Assembly: GCA_030267565.1 (NCBI GenBank)
Contig: BRXU01000014.1
Location: 1,338,001-1,402,000, forward strand
Direction of reading: 5' to 3'
Length of the DNA: 64,000 bases
From: Pleodorina starrii
Taxonomy: Eukaryota > Chlorophyta > Chlorophyceae > Chlamydomonadales > Volvocaceae
Shown piece after piece: positions 1 to 12,540 of this stretch (its first letter is position 1; each line of letters opens with the position of its first letter). A program made the position numbers and the translations under genes. Below the pieces are notes generated by a model. It saw only the letters and a program-made list of their open reading frames with translations, ran no database searches and was not told the DNA's origin.

Positions 1-1386
1 CGCCCCGCGGCCGCCGGCCGCGGCGGCGGCGGCTGCCGCCGCCGCGGCCGCGGCGGTGTACTGGGGCGACGGGTGGTAATACTGCGTTGGCGAGGTGGCG
101 TTGGCGGCGCCCGCCTGCCCCTGCGCCGACCCGACGTTGTATGCCGCTGCTGCTGCCGCTGCCGCTGCCGCCGCCGCCGCGGCCCCTGGAGCTTGGCCGT
201 ACTGCCCCAACTGGCCGGCGTTGCCGACTTGTCCGACGTGGCCCGGATGGCTTGCTGGCTGCTGCACCTGCTGCTGCTGGTGCTGCACCGCAACCTGCTG
301 CTGCTGGGGCGTCGCAGGCTGGTGAAGCTGCTGCTGCTGCTGTTGCAGCTGCTGTTGTTGCTGCGCGGCCGCGGCGGCGTCGTTGGCCGCCTGTCCAGCG
401 TACATTGCGCCTGCGACCGGCATCCCGGGCTGCTGCGGCGGCGCCACCTGCCACCAGGCCATGGGGGGAGATGCAGGACACGGAGGTGTCAACCGTGGTT
501 TGCGACAGCCGTGCGCCCAAGCAAACCCCACACACAGACCGCCCAACCTGGCTTGAGCACACGCTGGGACGGTTGTTCCAGCACAGACTCAGATAGCAAG
601 GGTGGGCAGCAAACTGGCGAGCCACAGCACGCGGCGGCCAACGGGAGCACAAGACATGGGCGATGGAAACCAAGGACCAGGCAAACTACCCAAGAGGCCG
701 GGCCGGGCCCGCTATAAGTTGCGTAACAGCTATGGCCGAGGTCGTGTCAATCGGCTGCCAGCCCCGGCGGATGGAGAGGGATGTGGGTTGTCGCAGGTTG
801 TGGGCTATCGTCGCGTGCCGCAAACTAAGCACAGCGCGGGGGCATCGCCCTAGCCGGTCAGCCCCAGCGGGCCGCAGGATAGGCAACCGCGCTCCTGCCG
901 CGGCAGCCACGCTGCTGTGAATCTAGGTCACGAGAAGCGAATGGCAGGCTAAAAGCACGTCGCCAAAAGCACGCTGTCGACGCACCATGTTCGCGGCCGC
1001 GTGTTGGTGCTGCTGCTGCTGCTGCATGTGAGCCTGCTGCTGCCTGGCGTGCACGTCCTGCGCCGCTGCCGCCGCTGCAGCGCCGTCGGCGTTCGTGAAA
1101 GGCGACACCGCCGCCGGGCCGCCCTGGCCCTGCTGCTTCGCCTGTGCCGCCGCCTGCGCTGCCGCGGCGGCGGCGGCGGCCTGCGCCGCCGCCTGCTGCT
1201 GCCTCTGCAGCGCCATCTGGGTCGCGGAGTAGCGCACCTTCGCGACCTCGAGCTCCCGCTTGAAGGCCAGTGTGGCGTAGGTCCAGGCGGGCGAGATAAG
1301 GCCCATGTACTCGCGGTGAGCCGGCTGCCGGGGCGGCACACCGCAGAGCGGGTAGGGGCAGCAAGGGGCAGCGAAACGGCTCGAGG

Positions 1387-1444
<58 letters not shown>

Positions 1445-3968
1445 TATAATTATAATAATTATTATTATAATTAATTCCACACGGAGGACTAAGAACTTTG
1501 AGCCGAAGCAGGCCACGAGAGTAGGCAGACCCGCGTGCGTGCGTGCGTGGGTGCGTGTGGGCCAAGCGAGCGATTAGAGCTTGGGCACGGCGAGCCCCAG
1601 TCTGACTGGCCGACTGACTGGCCGACCGAATCACTGGCTGGGGATGGGGACGGGGGCTTCCGACACGCGCAAGGGAGAGGCGATGGCGCAGACCTCCCTC
1701 CAGCCACCAGCGCAGCGACACCCCAAGCTGCCCCTGGTCCGTCCCTCTTCCCTCCCCGCACCGCCCTGCGTCACAGAAACCCCTTCCTCCCAGCGACCCC
1801 CGCCTCGCGCCCCTTCCCGCTATCCCGCACCCCGTCCCTGGCTTCACCGCCGCCGCGCCCTCCCACCCTCCCCGCGCCGCCGCAACCCGGAATCCCATCA
1901 ACTGCGCGCGGCCCCCAACACCCACAGCCGCTCTACCCCGCCCGTTGATCCGGCAACTGCGCGCCGCCACCGCATGCACACGCTGTGCACCCAGCAAACG
2001 GAGCACCAGGCAAGCGGTTCGTTCCCTCGAACGCACCGCTCGGTTCGCTTCGCTCGGGTTTCAGCTGGTCCCTTGCATTATAGCCGCACCCCGCCCACGC
2101 CGCCATGCCCCACCTCCCGCCCCACAACACCCGCCCGCCCGCCCGCCTCCCCCACTCACAAAGGTGACCTTGATGGACTCCAGGTGCTGCATCGACTGCT
2201 CCCTGCCCACCGCCACGCCCAGGTGGTCCGACACGAGCGCCATCATGTAGTCTCGAGCCGTGGTGCGCACCAGGTCGTTCTTGTGCACGAAGGCGATGCT
2301 GAGGTGCAGGTTGTAAGCCTGACGCACGCAGCGCGCCAGGCTGGTGAAAGTGTGCATGTGGGCCATGCCCGGCCGCGGCGCGGCCGGGTTGTTCAGGCCC
2401 GGCACGTGCACCGGCAGCTGGTCCGGCGGCGAGTACACCAGCAGCATGCAGTAGCAGGGAACCACCGGGTCGGCCGGCGGCGGCGCGGAGCCGCCGCCCG
2501 GCAGCGGCGCGGAGACGGGCATGGCGGAGGGCAGCGTCTGCAGGTAGATCACCTGCGCGAGCGCCTGCGGCAGCGCGATGGACCCGAAGCCGCCGCCGGC
2601 GAACTGGATGGCGTCCAGTGTGGAGCGCACCTCGCTGACGCTCATGGTCCAGCTCGTGCCGTCAACGGGCTGGTCGCTGGTGCCGTCGGCGACGCCCACG
2701 AGGACCACGGCCAGCTCCACGCGGCCGAAGGAGCCGCGGTCGATGTAGCGCAGCAGCGGCTCCACGAACAGCGTGCGGAGGTTGTGCCAGTACTGAAGCA
2801 TGGAGGCAGTGGCCTCGATCACGAAGACGACGCGGCTGTAGGAGGGGCTGGCGGTGGGGGCTGCGGCGGCGCCTGCGGCGCCGCCGCCGCCTGCGGCGGC
2901 GGCGCCGGGCGCCGAGCCCGGCGCCGACTGGGCGACGGACCCGGGCGCGACGGAGCTAGCGGCGGCTGTGGGCGCGGCGGTGGTGGTGGGGGGCGCGGCG
3001 GTGGGCATAACGGAGGAGCCCTGCGCGGCGTTGGGGGCAGCCTGGGCTGCGTGCGGGTGGCTGTGGGGGTGACCGTGTGGCTGTTGTGGGTGTTGTTGCT
3101 GCTGCGGCGGCGGCGGCGGCTGTGGTTGCTGCTGCACCGATGGGTGCTGCTGCTGTTGGGGGTGCTGTTGCTGTTGGGGGTGCTGCGGGTGTTGCGGGTG
3201 TTGGGCGTGTTGCGGGTGCTGCGCGTGTTGCGGGTGCTGCGGGTGTTGCTGTTGCGCGTGCTGTTGTTGCGCGTGATGTTGTTGCGGGTGTTGCTGGTGC
3301 ATGAGCTGTGCTTGCTGCTGGGGCTGCTGCTGCGCAGGCCCCGCAGTCTGTGCAGCCAGCTGCGACCCCAACTGCGGCGTCTGCTGACCCTGTGGCAAAA
3401 GCAATTGCGCCTGTTGTTGATGTTGCTGTTGTAGTTGCTGCTGCTGCGCGTGAGCCTGCTGCTGCTGTATCTGCTGTTGTTGTTGCGTGTGTTGCGGCAT
3501 CCCCAGCTGCTGTGGCTGCTGCTGCGGGGGGTGTTGTGCACTTAGTTGCGACATCTGGCCCATTTGCGAGAGGGTCCCTGGGCCAACACCGAGCCCGACG
3601 CCCGGTCCCGCACCCCCGCCCGGCATTTGGAGAATCTGCTGCTGCATCGCCTGTTGCTGCATGGCCTGCATGTGGTGGGGCAGCCCGGGGCCAGCTTGCA
3701 GCGCGCCCTGCTGCATGTACGAGGCATGCTGCTGATGTTGCTGGTGTTGTTGGAGGAGCTGCTGCTGGCTCTGGCTTGGGTGGACACCGGCCGGCGGTTG
3801 GTGCGGGGGGGTCAGGTGGTGCGGCGGCGTGTTGTAGTGTGGCTGCGGTGACGCGAAGTGCTGCTGGGGCGGCGTTTGCTGCTGGTGATACTGCTGGTTT
3901 GCGGCATGCTGCTGGTACTGCTGGTACTGTTGATATTGTTGCTGTTGGAGGTATGCCTGCTGGTCCAT
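1..3968 (-). CDS. MED25: Mediator complex subunit 25-like protein (partial, 3' end outside window)
   Basis: Exons in transcript order are 3968-2160, 1324-986 and 447 to beyond position 1; all junctions are phase 0 with donors GTGAGT and GTGCGT. MED25 links transcription activators to RNA polymerase II through the Mediator complex in the nucleus. Exon 1 opens with about 375 Gln/His/Pro-rich residues and then holds a von Willebrand A-type domain (about residues 375-603) resembling plant MED25: the VVFVIEATASM strand, a GWT-like SWTMSVSEV, and the diagnostic IQFAGGGF stretch. Exons 2 and 3 are Gln/Ala-rich. Plant MED25 normally begins with the VWA domain, so the long N-terminal Q/H tract is unusual. 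An in-frame ATG at 4028 would add 20 residues. The ACID region, if present, lies past the left edge. The family assignment is fairly secure; the exact start is not. Confidence 0.8.
1388..1472. repeat. (AAT)n microsatellite in MED25 intron 1
   Basis: A run of AAT units followed by imperfect ATT/TAATTATAA lies in the first MED25 intron (1325-2159). It is an AT-only patch in very GC-rich surroundings and is read as Asn, Ile or Tyr runs in the various frames, none of them coding. Confidence 0.95.
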
Positions 3969-4028
3969 CCTACGCCCGGAATGCCAAAAGTCTGCCGCTG
4001 AAAGCAGGCCACAGGTGACGGAGGTCAC

Positions 4029-5877
4029 AAGTCCTTAAGCCGCTGTACTCCCGCATGATGGGCGTCTGGCCGGTTCCCTCATAACTGCTTTCAGGTGGCC
4101 GACGATCGACACCCAAAGGAGACTCTGACACAGGCTGTTGCCAGTTATTACTTCAAAACATCAGTATGTTTATTTAGTATCTTAAATTGAGCGAGCAACA
4201 CACTAGCGTCTGGTTGCGAGGGTCAACACAAAATGAACGCAAACATTAACTCTCCGCACGTCCGCAGTCCTAATATACAGTAGGAAGACAGACGGTAGCA
4301 CGTTTGGGTGTGTTATATAAGCAGGGATCAAAGAGTTCGACTTCGACAGCTCTAGAATGGCACGGCACCAAGTACCGGTATCGGAGCGCGCGTTTGGGCA
4401 CAGGCAGGCCGACGGCTAGAGCCACAAAATGAAGCGATGCCGGTGCTCAGCACCGTCAGAAACTACCTACGAAGCCGGTTTGCTCTCGGCGGGAAGTCAA
4501 AAAGGGATGCCCCCTTACGAAGAGTACGAACACAGGTGCGAATGGGCTGTCACCCCGCGCTTCAGATTGCCGGCGCCTGTTGTGGCTTCCAGCTTCACAG
4601 TATATTCGCACCTATAAATGCAAGCACGTGGCCATTAGCAGATGTTGGCTTTGGAAAGCGAGAAACACGCCTCCTGCTTAGCCGGGCCCGACCCGTGGAC
4701 CAGACCGTTCGGTTGCTCGAGCGGCTGCCTTCTCACCACGGTCGAGACGCGCTTGTCCAGACGCGGCCGCCACGAGAATCAATCAAGTTCATATGAGCCT
4801 GGTGTTAATCGATAAAGTGAAGGGGGTATGGGCACATGACGTTTAAAACCCGGACGCCGCCTCGATTGACCTCGGATTGAACGTGTGACGCCTCCTGTAC
4901 GGCCTGTACTGCCGGCGCCGAAGGTAGGAACGCAGCATGTGCTCGCTCGAAAACATATCCGCCACAACTGTTTGATCTACAGGGACACGCGCCGTGCCCA
5001 TTCCCGCCAGTGGACGGCAGTTCATGGCAGCCCACATGACGCGGGGCTGGGGACGTCGGACGTGAGAAAGGAAAGCCCTAGGATCCTGGCAGGCCTCCAG
5101 CCAGGGATGGCGTAGGGGCGCCGCGGTGGAGTGGCGGAGCGGGCAGCTAACATCGACGTTCTGCAGCCCGCGTGCTTGTGGAAGGATAGCTTCTTAGCTA
5201 GGCCGGGCCATGCAGCACGCACAGACCACACCCTGGTGCTGCCTCGGCGTGCCACACGATGCACGAGGCCCTGGAAGCCGGTAGTCGGTTCAGCCGATTT
5301 GATCATTTGTTTGGTGTCCGTCACGATGCACGGGTTGTTAATGCCCCATGGGCGAGGGAGAGGAGGGCCATCCGTGGAAGGGAGCAAAAAGGGCTTCGCA
5401 CGCCGTACCAGTTGACGGCTAACCGCTCTGTTGACGTTCCGCACCCGCGTGGGATTTGTCGGACATCGTGCGAGTTAGCGCCTCTGACAGTCGTGTGTAT
5501 GGCCTTCCAAGCCTAGAAAAGTTGTTGCTTGTCGCAGCTGGCTTGAGGTTACGGTTGTCCCTAGCTTGAACAGGTTTGCCAGGGAACCATTCCTCTGACC
5601 CTTTCTGGCCTCTCCAGGCCTCGACAGGCCCTCGGGGCGGGGACGACCGCAGAAGCCGCAGCAAGCGGGATAAATACACAGCACGATTTGCATGGTTGGT
5701 GAATGGCAGCCATCCAAGGGTGAACGGCGGTTCTGGCGCCAACAGCCCAACAGCTGGCTTCGGAGCAGTACTGTAGTCATTGGGACTTTTGAAGGCAATA
5801 ACACGTCTGTCGTTCTTTGTATTACTGTTATATAAAGGCTGCAGTATAGCTACTGATTTCATATGCAATAAATTCAA
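4029..5877. other. Intergenic region between divergent MED25 and coiled-coil genes
   Basis: No convincing exon is seen on either strand. It should contain the MED25 promoter (minus) and the promoter of the 5878 gene (plus). A TATATAAG element also occurs at about 4314-4321 on the plus strand, with no gene recognised behind it; the 62-codon frame at 4429-4617 shows no family motif. Confidence 0.6.
5829..5836 (+). promoter_or_regulatory. TATA box of the coiled-coil gene
   Basis: TATATAAA lies 42 nt before the ATG at 5878. A transcription start about 25-30 nt downstream would leave a very short leader in which 5878 is the first ATG, which supports the chosen start. Confidence 0.6.
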
Positions 5878-8303
5878 ATGAAGCCTGCAAAAGAGTTGAG
5901 CGCACAACTTTCTGCTCGGTTAGCGCCTGCAGACGGATCTATAGATGGAAAGCGTGGAGGCAGCGATTATAGCAAACTTCGTGGCATCATACGTTCACAA
6001 AAAGACCAGATACAGGTTGGTTGCAAGCGACTCAACGGCGATGCCTTCCATCCAAGGGTGCCCTGGCTCAACGCAACTTTCTTTGCTATAAGGACCAGTG
6101 TGCATTAACCCAAGCACAGAATAGTACATTCATGGTCACGGTTTAACGCTGTTCGCCCAGACCGGAGCCAACAGCCTGCCCGCAAACGGAGTCAGCGGGG
6201 CTTCAGCAGGACCTTCACATATTGCAGCGCTGGTCTTGCAAGCTAAGGCTGCAGGCGCAGCATGAACACGTCGGTTGTGGCGCCTTGGTGCATGTCGTAC
6301 TGCTCCCTTTTCAAACTGCACCGGGCGCAACCTTCCGGCGCATCACCTGAAGATCCCTTCGCCCACCCCTTCGCAGCAATGGAAACGTTCCACAAACGCC
6401 CAACCCGTCCACCCCCTTTGCGGCAATCCCCTCTTTGTACTCCTTCCCTGCGCCCTTCCCCCCTGCGCCCTCGTGACTTCTTTCCTTCCGCAACGTTTTT
6501 CTTCCCCTCCTCCACCTCGCACGCTTCCCGTGGACAAGACCCTCGAGAATGAGGTCGCGCACTTCCAGTCGAGGTTGCACCGGATAGAGGACGGCCACCG
6601 ACTGGAGCTGAATCGCCTCAAAAAGGAGGTCGAGTACCACAAACGGCTACGGCAGGTACGGCAGACCCGACGGCATCGCCGCAACGCCCGTCGTGCCCAA
6701 CGGCATGCACGTGGACACCCCGGTGCCCAGCATCGCCAGTTTCCTCTCCCTTCCTGCATCACCCGGATTTTCCTAATTCGATACCGTTCACGGGCTGCGG
6801 CCTATACGTGGATAACCCCACATCGCACTAGCCCTCCCCGCTCCGCTTCGCTCTCCTTCGCCAACCTCCCCAACCGCACGCCCTAACCCCTTCACTGCGG
6901 CGCTCCGCTTCGCCTCACATCGCCACGCCTCGCCTCACATTTTCACGCCTCGCCGACCGATGCCGCTCCGCGCCGCGCCGCGCTGCGCAGGCGTCCGACC
7001 AGCGGTCCTACGAGTTGGAGGACAAGCTGGGTCGGCTCCAGCAGCAGCACCAGCAGCAGCAGGTGGCGGCGCGGCAGCTGCCCAGCCACGACGACGAGAA
7101 GGACAGCCTCATCTTGCAGAGCCAGCTGCTCATTTCGAAGAACAGCGAGCTGGGGACCAAGGTCAAGATGGTGAGTGGGATCTGAAGCTTGAGCTCGCGC
7201 CTTGAGCGCAAGGACAGGGGCAAACTGGGGGAGAGTTTGTGAGTGCTGGGGGCCACCGGCACGACACAAGTCGTCTGCTGGGGTTGCGTGCTTGCCTGCC
7301 TGCTTGCTTTATTTGGTCCGCCTCGGCCGCGCCGTTTTACCCGCCTCTGGAGCCTTTTGCATCTCATCATTGGGGATCATTCACCATCGATCGATCGATG
7401 TATCCGCTTTCGGGCGCCCATGTCTCCATAATATAATGTCTCCAACCTGCTCTCGCTCTTCCCCGGGTGCCGCCAACGAACTCCCGCCCCCGACTGCACT
7501 GCACTTCTCGCAGCTTGAGTCCCAGCTTACGCAGCTGGAGGAGCTGAAGGCGGCGCTGGAGAGCGCACTGAACGCGTCGTACTGCGAACGGGACGAGCTA
7601 GCGGCGGAGCTGGAGCTGGTAGGCGCACGCGTGTGTGTTTGGGTTTGGTGGTGGTGGTGGTGGTGGGTGGGGGGGGGGGTAAAAAAGAAGATACCGCAGC
7701 GGAGGGACGGAGACGGCGTGAGCGAGCGGACAATGGCGTGTGTTTGAGAAGGGCTCTGGGAAAGCGACCCAGATGGGCGCTGGGTGGACACAACGTATAC
7801 AGGTGGCAAGCCTGCCGGCAGGAGGGGGCGGGGAGCGCTCACGCGGGTGGCGCCCACGTGCAGCATGACAACATGCAGCATGTCTGCCTGGCAGCATGTG
7901 CTCTTACCGTGTTTTGCCGACTCGATGACGTTTTCCCACCGCGCCGCGCCGCGCCGCCCCGTGCCTTGGCGCTCGGCCCCGGCCCCTGTTGCGTGTGCTG
8001 CTTGTACGACAGGCCCTGGCGAGGCTGCACCACCAGAGCCGCCAGCGGCCGTTGGAGGCGGAGCCCTCCCTGGAGGCAGACGGCGAGACGGAGTGCGAGT
8101 GGCTGGTGGAGGGAGAGGCCTCGGAGGGGAAGGCGGGGCTGGACGACGGCCCGGGCCACGGTGGCGGCGGCGACGCCAACGGGGACGGCGGCAAGGGAGG
8201 CGGAGGCAGCAGCAGCGGCGGCGGCGGCGGTGGCGGTGGTGGTGAGGGCCAGGGCAGCGGGCTCGCAGCAGGTGACGGTGGCGAGCAGGCGTCGGTGAGC
8301 TGA
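5878..8303 (+). CDS. Coiled-coil protein of unknown function
   Basis: Five exons, 5878-6015, 6539-6655, 6991-7170, 7514-7618 and 8013-8303, join entirely in phase 0 to give 276 residues. Exon 1 starts MKPAKELSAQ and ends SQKDQIQ. Exons 2-4 (residues 47-180) are rich in Leu, Glu, Lys and Gln with heptad-like spacing (TLENEVAHFQSRLHRIEDG, LEDKLGRLQQQ, LESQLTQLEELKAALESAL), as expected for an extended coiled coil. The last exon turns acidic and then into a Gly/Ser-rich tail that ends at TGA. No signal peptide, membrane segment or enzyme motif is visible. I do not recognise the family; coiled-coil proteins of this size in algae include many centriole, basal-body and vesicle-tether components, but nothing here decides. 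The exon 1/2 junction (CAG/GTTGGT to ACAAG/ACC) is the weakest. Confidence 0.65.
7679..7731 (+). repeat. Intron-associated repeat, copy A
   Basis: GGTAAAAAAGAAGATACCGC followed by AGCGGAGGGACGGAGACGGC and GTGAGCGAGCGGA. It lies in intron 4 of the coiled-coil gene. The shared core is CCGCAGCGGAG-ACGGAGACGGCGTTAGCGAACGGACCC. Confidence 0.7.
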
Positions 8304-11300
8304 GGGACATGAGGAGAACGGCAGCGGGGGTGGTGGCGGCGTAGGCGGAGGCATTGGCGTCCGGGCGTGGCGCTAGGGAGCAGGCCTGTTGTGGGAGCCG
8401 TTGCGCGCAGGGGCAGCTGCAGGGATGAGTGCGGGTGGTTAGGGAGGGCAAAGAAGCGGCAGACCAGGAGGTACCTAAGCCGTCTCCGAGGTTTCTGCGA
8501 TGCCGGGAGATAGGCAGATAGGCAGGCGGGCGGGCGGGGAGGCATGCAGGCAGGCAGGCACCCGGTATGAACTGGTTTCATAGATAGGATTCGATATCCG
8601 GAAGAGAGCGCTTTTGGGGGGGGGGGGGGAACCGCAGCAGAAAAATCAGGTTGAGCTTGGGAGAGTAAGCGCTTCCCTTGAGGGTTGGTTCGGCACACAG
8701 CCAAGCGCGACCAATGCGCGATGCACGATTGTTTGGCGGAGCTTGCGCTAGAATGTCGCGTGCAGGTGCGTGATTTGACACCGGTACGCCATTCTACCGG
8801 TGTGTCTCGAGGCCGGAGCGCGGTGCGGAGCGGGCAGGCGCCGATGCGGCATTAGGTGGATGAAGGGTGAAGGGTGACGATGGTGACCGATGTTGGACGA
8901 GGGGGAGGGAACATGGCGACGTTCTGCTGCGAGGCCTTTTGCGTGGGGGGATCCTACGGCAGGGGGGCTGCTGCGCGTGCTGTGTGCGCGTGGGTCGCGC
9001 AGCCCCCGAGTCCACGGGCAGTAGGTCCTGGCGTTGGGGGAGGCAGACGAGTGCGGATGCCTGCAGTCGCCGTGTTACGATGCGACGAGTGATTGAGATG
9101 CAGCCCGTGTCGGAGGGACGGAGGCTGTCTGCGGTCAGATGCGTGGGTTACAAACTATAGGTCGTTGACAGCCGCGGCGCGCGGTAAGGACCTGCTCGCT
9201 TGCTTGCTTGCTGGCTACATATCCTCTTCGTCATCGGGTTGCCCTGAGGGCTCGAAGACCCACCACGTGGAGAGAGAGAGAGAGAGGACGTGGGGGCGCG
9301 GTGGGCCGGCGGCATCGGGCCCTGAAGGCTCGTCCTGTTGCGCGGAAGCAGGAGGAAGCAGTGCGAGGCCAAACTCCTGCTCTGATGTGCAGGAGCGTGG
9401 CCTCTTCGAGGTGGGAACGGCAGTTCCGCGCTTTGCCGTCCTTGTTACAATCGGCCAAGACCACGACCTCTGCAGCTGGCCCCGCTGGTTCTGGAGCCTT
9501 CCGAGGGTCTGAAACGCACAGCTTCAACATCAACAACGAGCGAACAGTGCAACGCTGCGTCGAATGAAAAATGAAATACGTGTCAGGCCAGGGCGCCGGC
9601 ATCTCTAGCGACAGGGCCCCTTCTTTTGGCATACCAAACCTCATTCCACCATCGCCGCCATACCCGGGAACATCTTAACGATTAACTATGCCTTCGATCA
9701 GTTCCCACACGGCGCGACTATCACGGTTCAGAGGCACAAACAACCACGTGCCGAGCCGTGCGCCTTGGCTTTCTGTGGCAGGGCGGCACGCCCAGGGAAT
9801 TCTGTCTTCGCACGGCAGGCCTGTACCGAATGCGCCGCCCCTCAACGCCACCACCACTCTAGACCCGTCTATACAGAGTGGTGGTGCAGCCACGTAATGC
9901 AGCAGCCCCCTCCAAGACAAGACGAATGCCGGCAATCATAGCCCGCGTCGACGTGCCGCTGGACATCCGCGCGCTCATCAGCCTCATCGGCACACACCCG
10001 CGACACGGGAAGCTGACCCTTTGGCTCTTCCCTTCCTGAGTCTGGGGCCCACTGCAACAACCACAACAACGCGAACTGCCGGGGCCTCGGAGGCGAATGC
10101 GCGGGTGCGTGTGCGCTCACGAGACAGGAGGGAGGCAGTGCATCCGTCCGCTCCCGTCATTTGGATCGTGGCCGGGGGCCCGGCGTCCGTGCCACGCAGC
10201 AACACCACGCAACGCCGCGGTCCACCTCACTTTTCGCCCCATCCAGGCCTCCTACACACCACTACATGGGGGGGCCTCGCCGACGACCAACGGATGCAAA
10301 ATACCAAATGCGTCATTCCATTTGTCCGCCTCTGCCTTTTCCACGACCTAATCAAACGCTATGCATGCCAAACAAACTGCCAAACCATCTTTACACTGAC
10401 CCGCAATGCTGTCATAAGGCGGTCAAGCCAAGGTTTGGCGCTGTTGACCAATCCGACGTTGCGACGAGGCGCGCATAAGCACCCGCACTGACGCCGCCGG
10501 TATGCGGGCGTCGGCAACACCAAAACACCGCCACCACCAGCAGCACCTATGAAACACATGCCGCATTTGCAAACGGCCGCAACGATTCGTCCCCCCAACG
10601 AGGTGATGGCTTGCTCCAGGGGACCGGGACGGACCCCAACCGCGCAAGCCAATCTCCGCAGCGGGTACCTCAGGACCCGCCGCTGCGAGCCCCCAGGGGA
10701 TGCACCTACACGCCAAACCAACACCACCTTCTCCCCAGTCAAGCCTACGCCACGACGGGCCGCCAACCGCGACGCCGGCCACGGCATGGAGCACATCCCT
10801 CGCCACGCCTGAGCCGGCGTAGCCTCGGCAAACAAGACGCAAGTGGTTTGCCGAAGACCGCACCAGCCAAGAACAAGCCTTGAAAGGGGACTCGATTAGG
10901 CGGAAGACTTGAACTCGATTCGGCGGACAGGCCTGTCCTGGCCTTAGGCCTTGCTTACCCGCACGTTCTGCCGGTAGACCTTTATTGTGTGCACCCGCCT
11001 CGACCGTGCCGCGTCGCGCGGCAGCTGTGGTGCGATCCGGCGGCGGCGCACGCGCCCAGCCCTCCGCCAAAGGGCGAGAGATGTCAGGAGCGCGGTGGGC
11101 AGCCGTGGCTGCTACCGCGGCCTAGAAGTAATGCGACATCCCTTTGTCGCGCAGTCAGGCGCAATAAACAGCTCTTCAATCGCTGCAAGCCCATCTGCTG
11201 GATCCGAAAGCAGGGGTAGCAGCAGCAGCTACATGTTTTGTAGCAGTTAGGCCAACCGTCCAACCGATCGTCCAACCAATCATCCAAACCACAACACGTG

Positions 11301-12540
11301 AACTTGATGCGCGAAAAGACGACGAGACACGACATGACATGCACGTATCAACACTCGGCGCGCCTCCCAGGCGTTTTATTCCTTTCCGCGTGCCGCCGCC
11401 CCTCCCCTGGATTCTGAAAATATTTCCCAAGGGAAGTCCTTGCGCCGCACGCTTTTTTGTGGTAACGAGTTGAATTTATTGATCGCGATCACGCGACTCG
11501 ACTCTGCGCGCACTGCGCTCCCACGCGAGCGATGCCTAGCCTATACAGGCTACTACCTATCAGGGCAAGGAAGCCCGGCCTTGCCCCCATCGGACTAGCA
11601 GCCCCGGGAGGCACCCGCACGCGCGCGCGTGATCCGCGGAGCTCGCAGCCGCTACTTGCCCCGCCATCATCACCATCACCACCACCACCATGTAACTTTG
11701 CTTTCTCCGCAAATGAAAAGCAATCGTCCCCGCCTCCCAATCACCGCGCGAGCAGCGCGACTGCGCGATCCGCTGCCTGCGTCGCAGCATTGCAGAACCC
11801 AATCCGCCGATGCGAGCGCGACAGCTGGTGTGCAACTTGCATATCGAAACGCAACCTCGCCATACGCCGCTGAACACGTGGATAAAAAACACCAAGACCC
11901 ACATTCCTGCCGTACATCGTCGGCATCATACATTCAACGCCCTGCCCTCCACAACACCAGTTCTTTGCATCTTAGGTCGTGTGCACATTCAAGATCATGT
12001 TCTGCGAGCTCTCGGCCGTTTGTTTGACCGACAAGATGGGCCGACACCATCCGACGCGCAAACAAGGCCCGTGGAATGTAGCGCCGGCACAGCCCATCCT
12101 CCTCACCCTTCTCATGCATTCCCATCCTCTACACCGTTGGAAAGCTCGCACCCAGAACAGCTTTCGGTTCGGGGCTCGCAAGCCCCCAACTTTGATCATG
12201 ACGCATCCCTCATCTTTAATCATACAGGGCACGAGCTTGCACGCATGCGGTGATAGAGTGTGTGCGTATGGGCGAGACGGCGCGCATGCCGCCCCCAACT
12301 ACGCACGCGAAGGGGGCCGATTTATTCGTGGAGACGTTCCTTCGCTCCCAACCCCATACGGTATTAACAATATGAGACCAGAAATGGCTTCAATAGTACT
12401 GACGCACAACACCGCTGCCGTTCCGTTCGTAGATTGCCAACTCATCCGAGCCTGTTGTCTCATTCCGACCGGCTCTCGTACGCCAACGATTACGGGCGAT
12501 CGCGCGCCGGCCGAGCCGCCACAAGCGCCCCCCTTCCATC
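8304..12540. other. Long intergenic stretch without a recognised gene
   Basis: No frame-consistent exon chain was found. It holds a run of 14 G at 8616-8629, CAGG/GGCA-type simple repeats at about 8513-8562, a CAT/CAC-rich run at 11664-11692 and one copy of a dispersed repeat at 10038-10070. A short conserved-looking frame begins at 9928 (MPAIIARVDVPLDIRALISL) but stops after 37 codons. It could be the relic of a mobile element or an unrecognised exon. Confidence 0.5.
10038..10070 (+). repeat. Dispersed repeat copy 1 (GAGTCTGG...CTGCAACAACCAC)
   Basis: This segment contains GGGCCCACTGCAACAACCAC. It is closely matched at 31665-31701, where the similarity extends about 20 nt to the left, and more loosely at 41361-41394 and 41521-41555. 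The class of element is not known. Confidence 0.5.

Noticed and set aside
1581..3434. 617-codon plus-strand frame
   Set aside because: It is antisense to the MED25 exon; its Leu/Arg/Val runs are the complement of CAG/CAC repeats.
9928..10041. Short frame MPAIIARVDVPLDIRALISL considered as exon 1 of a gene
   Set aside because: No usable donor follows before the stop, and no partner exon was found; left as a note only.
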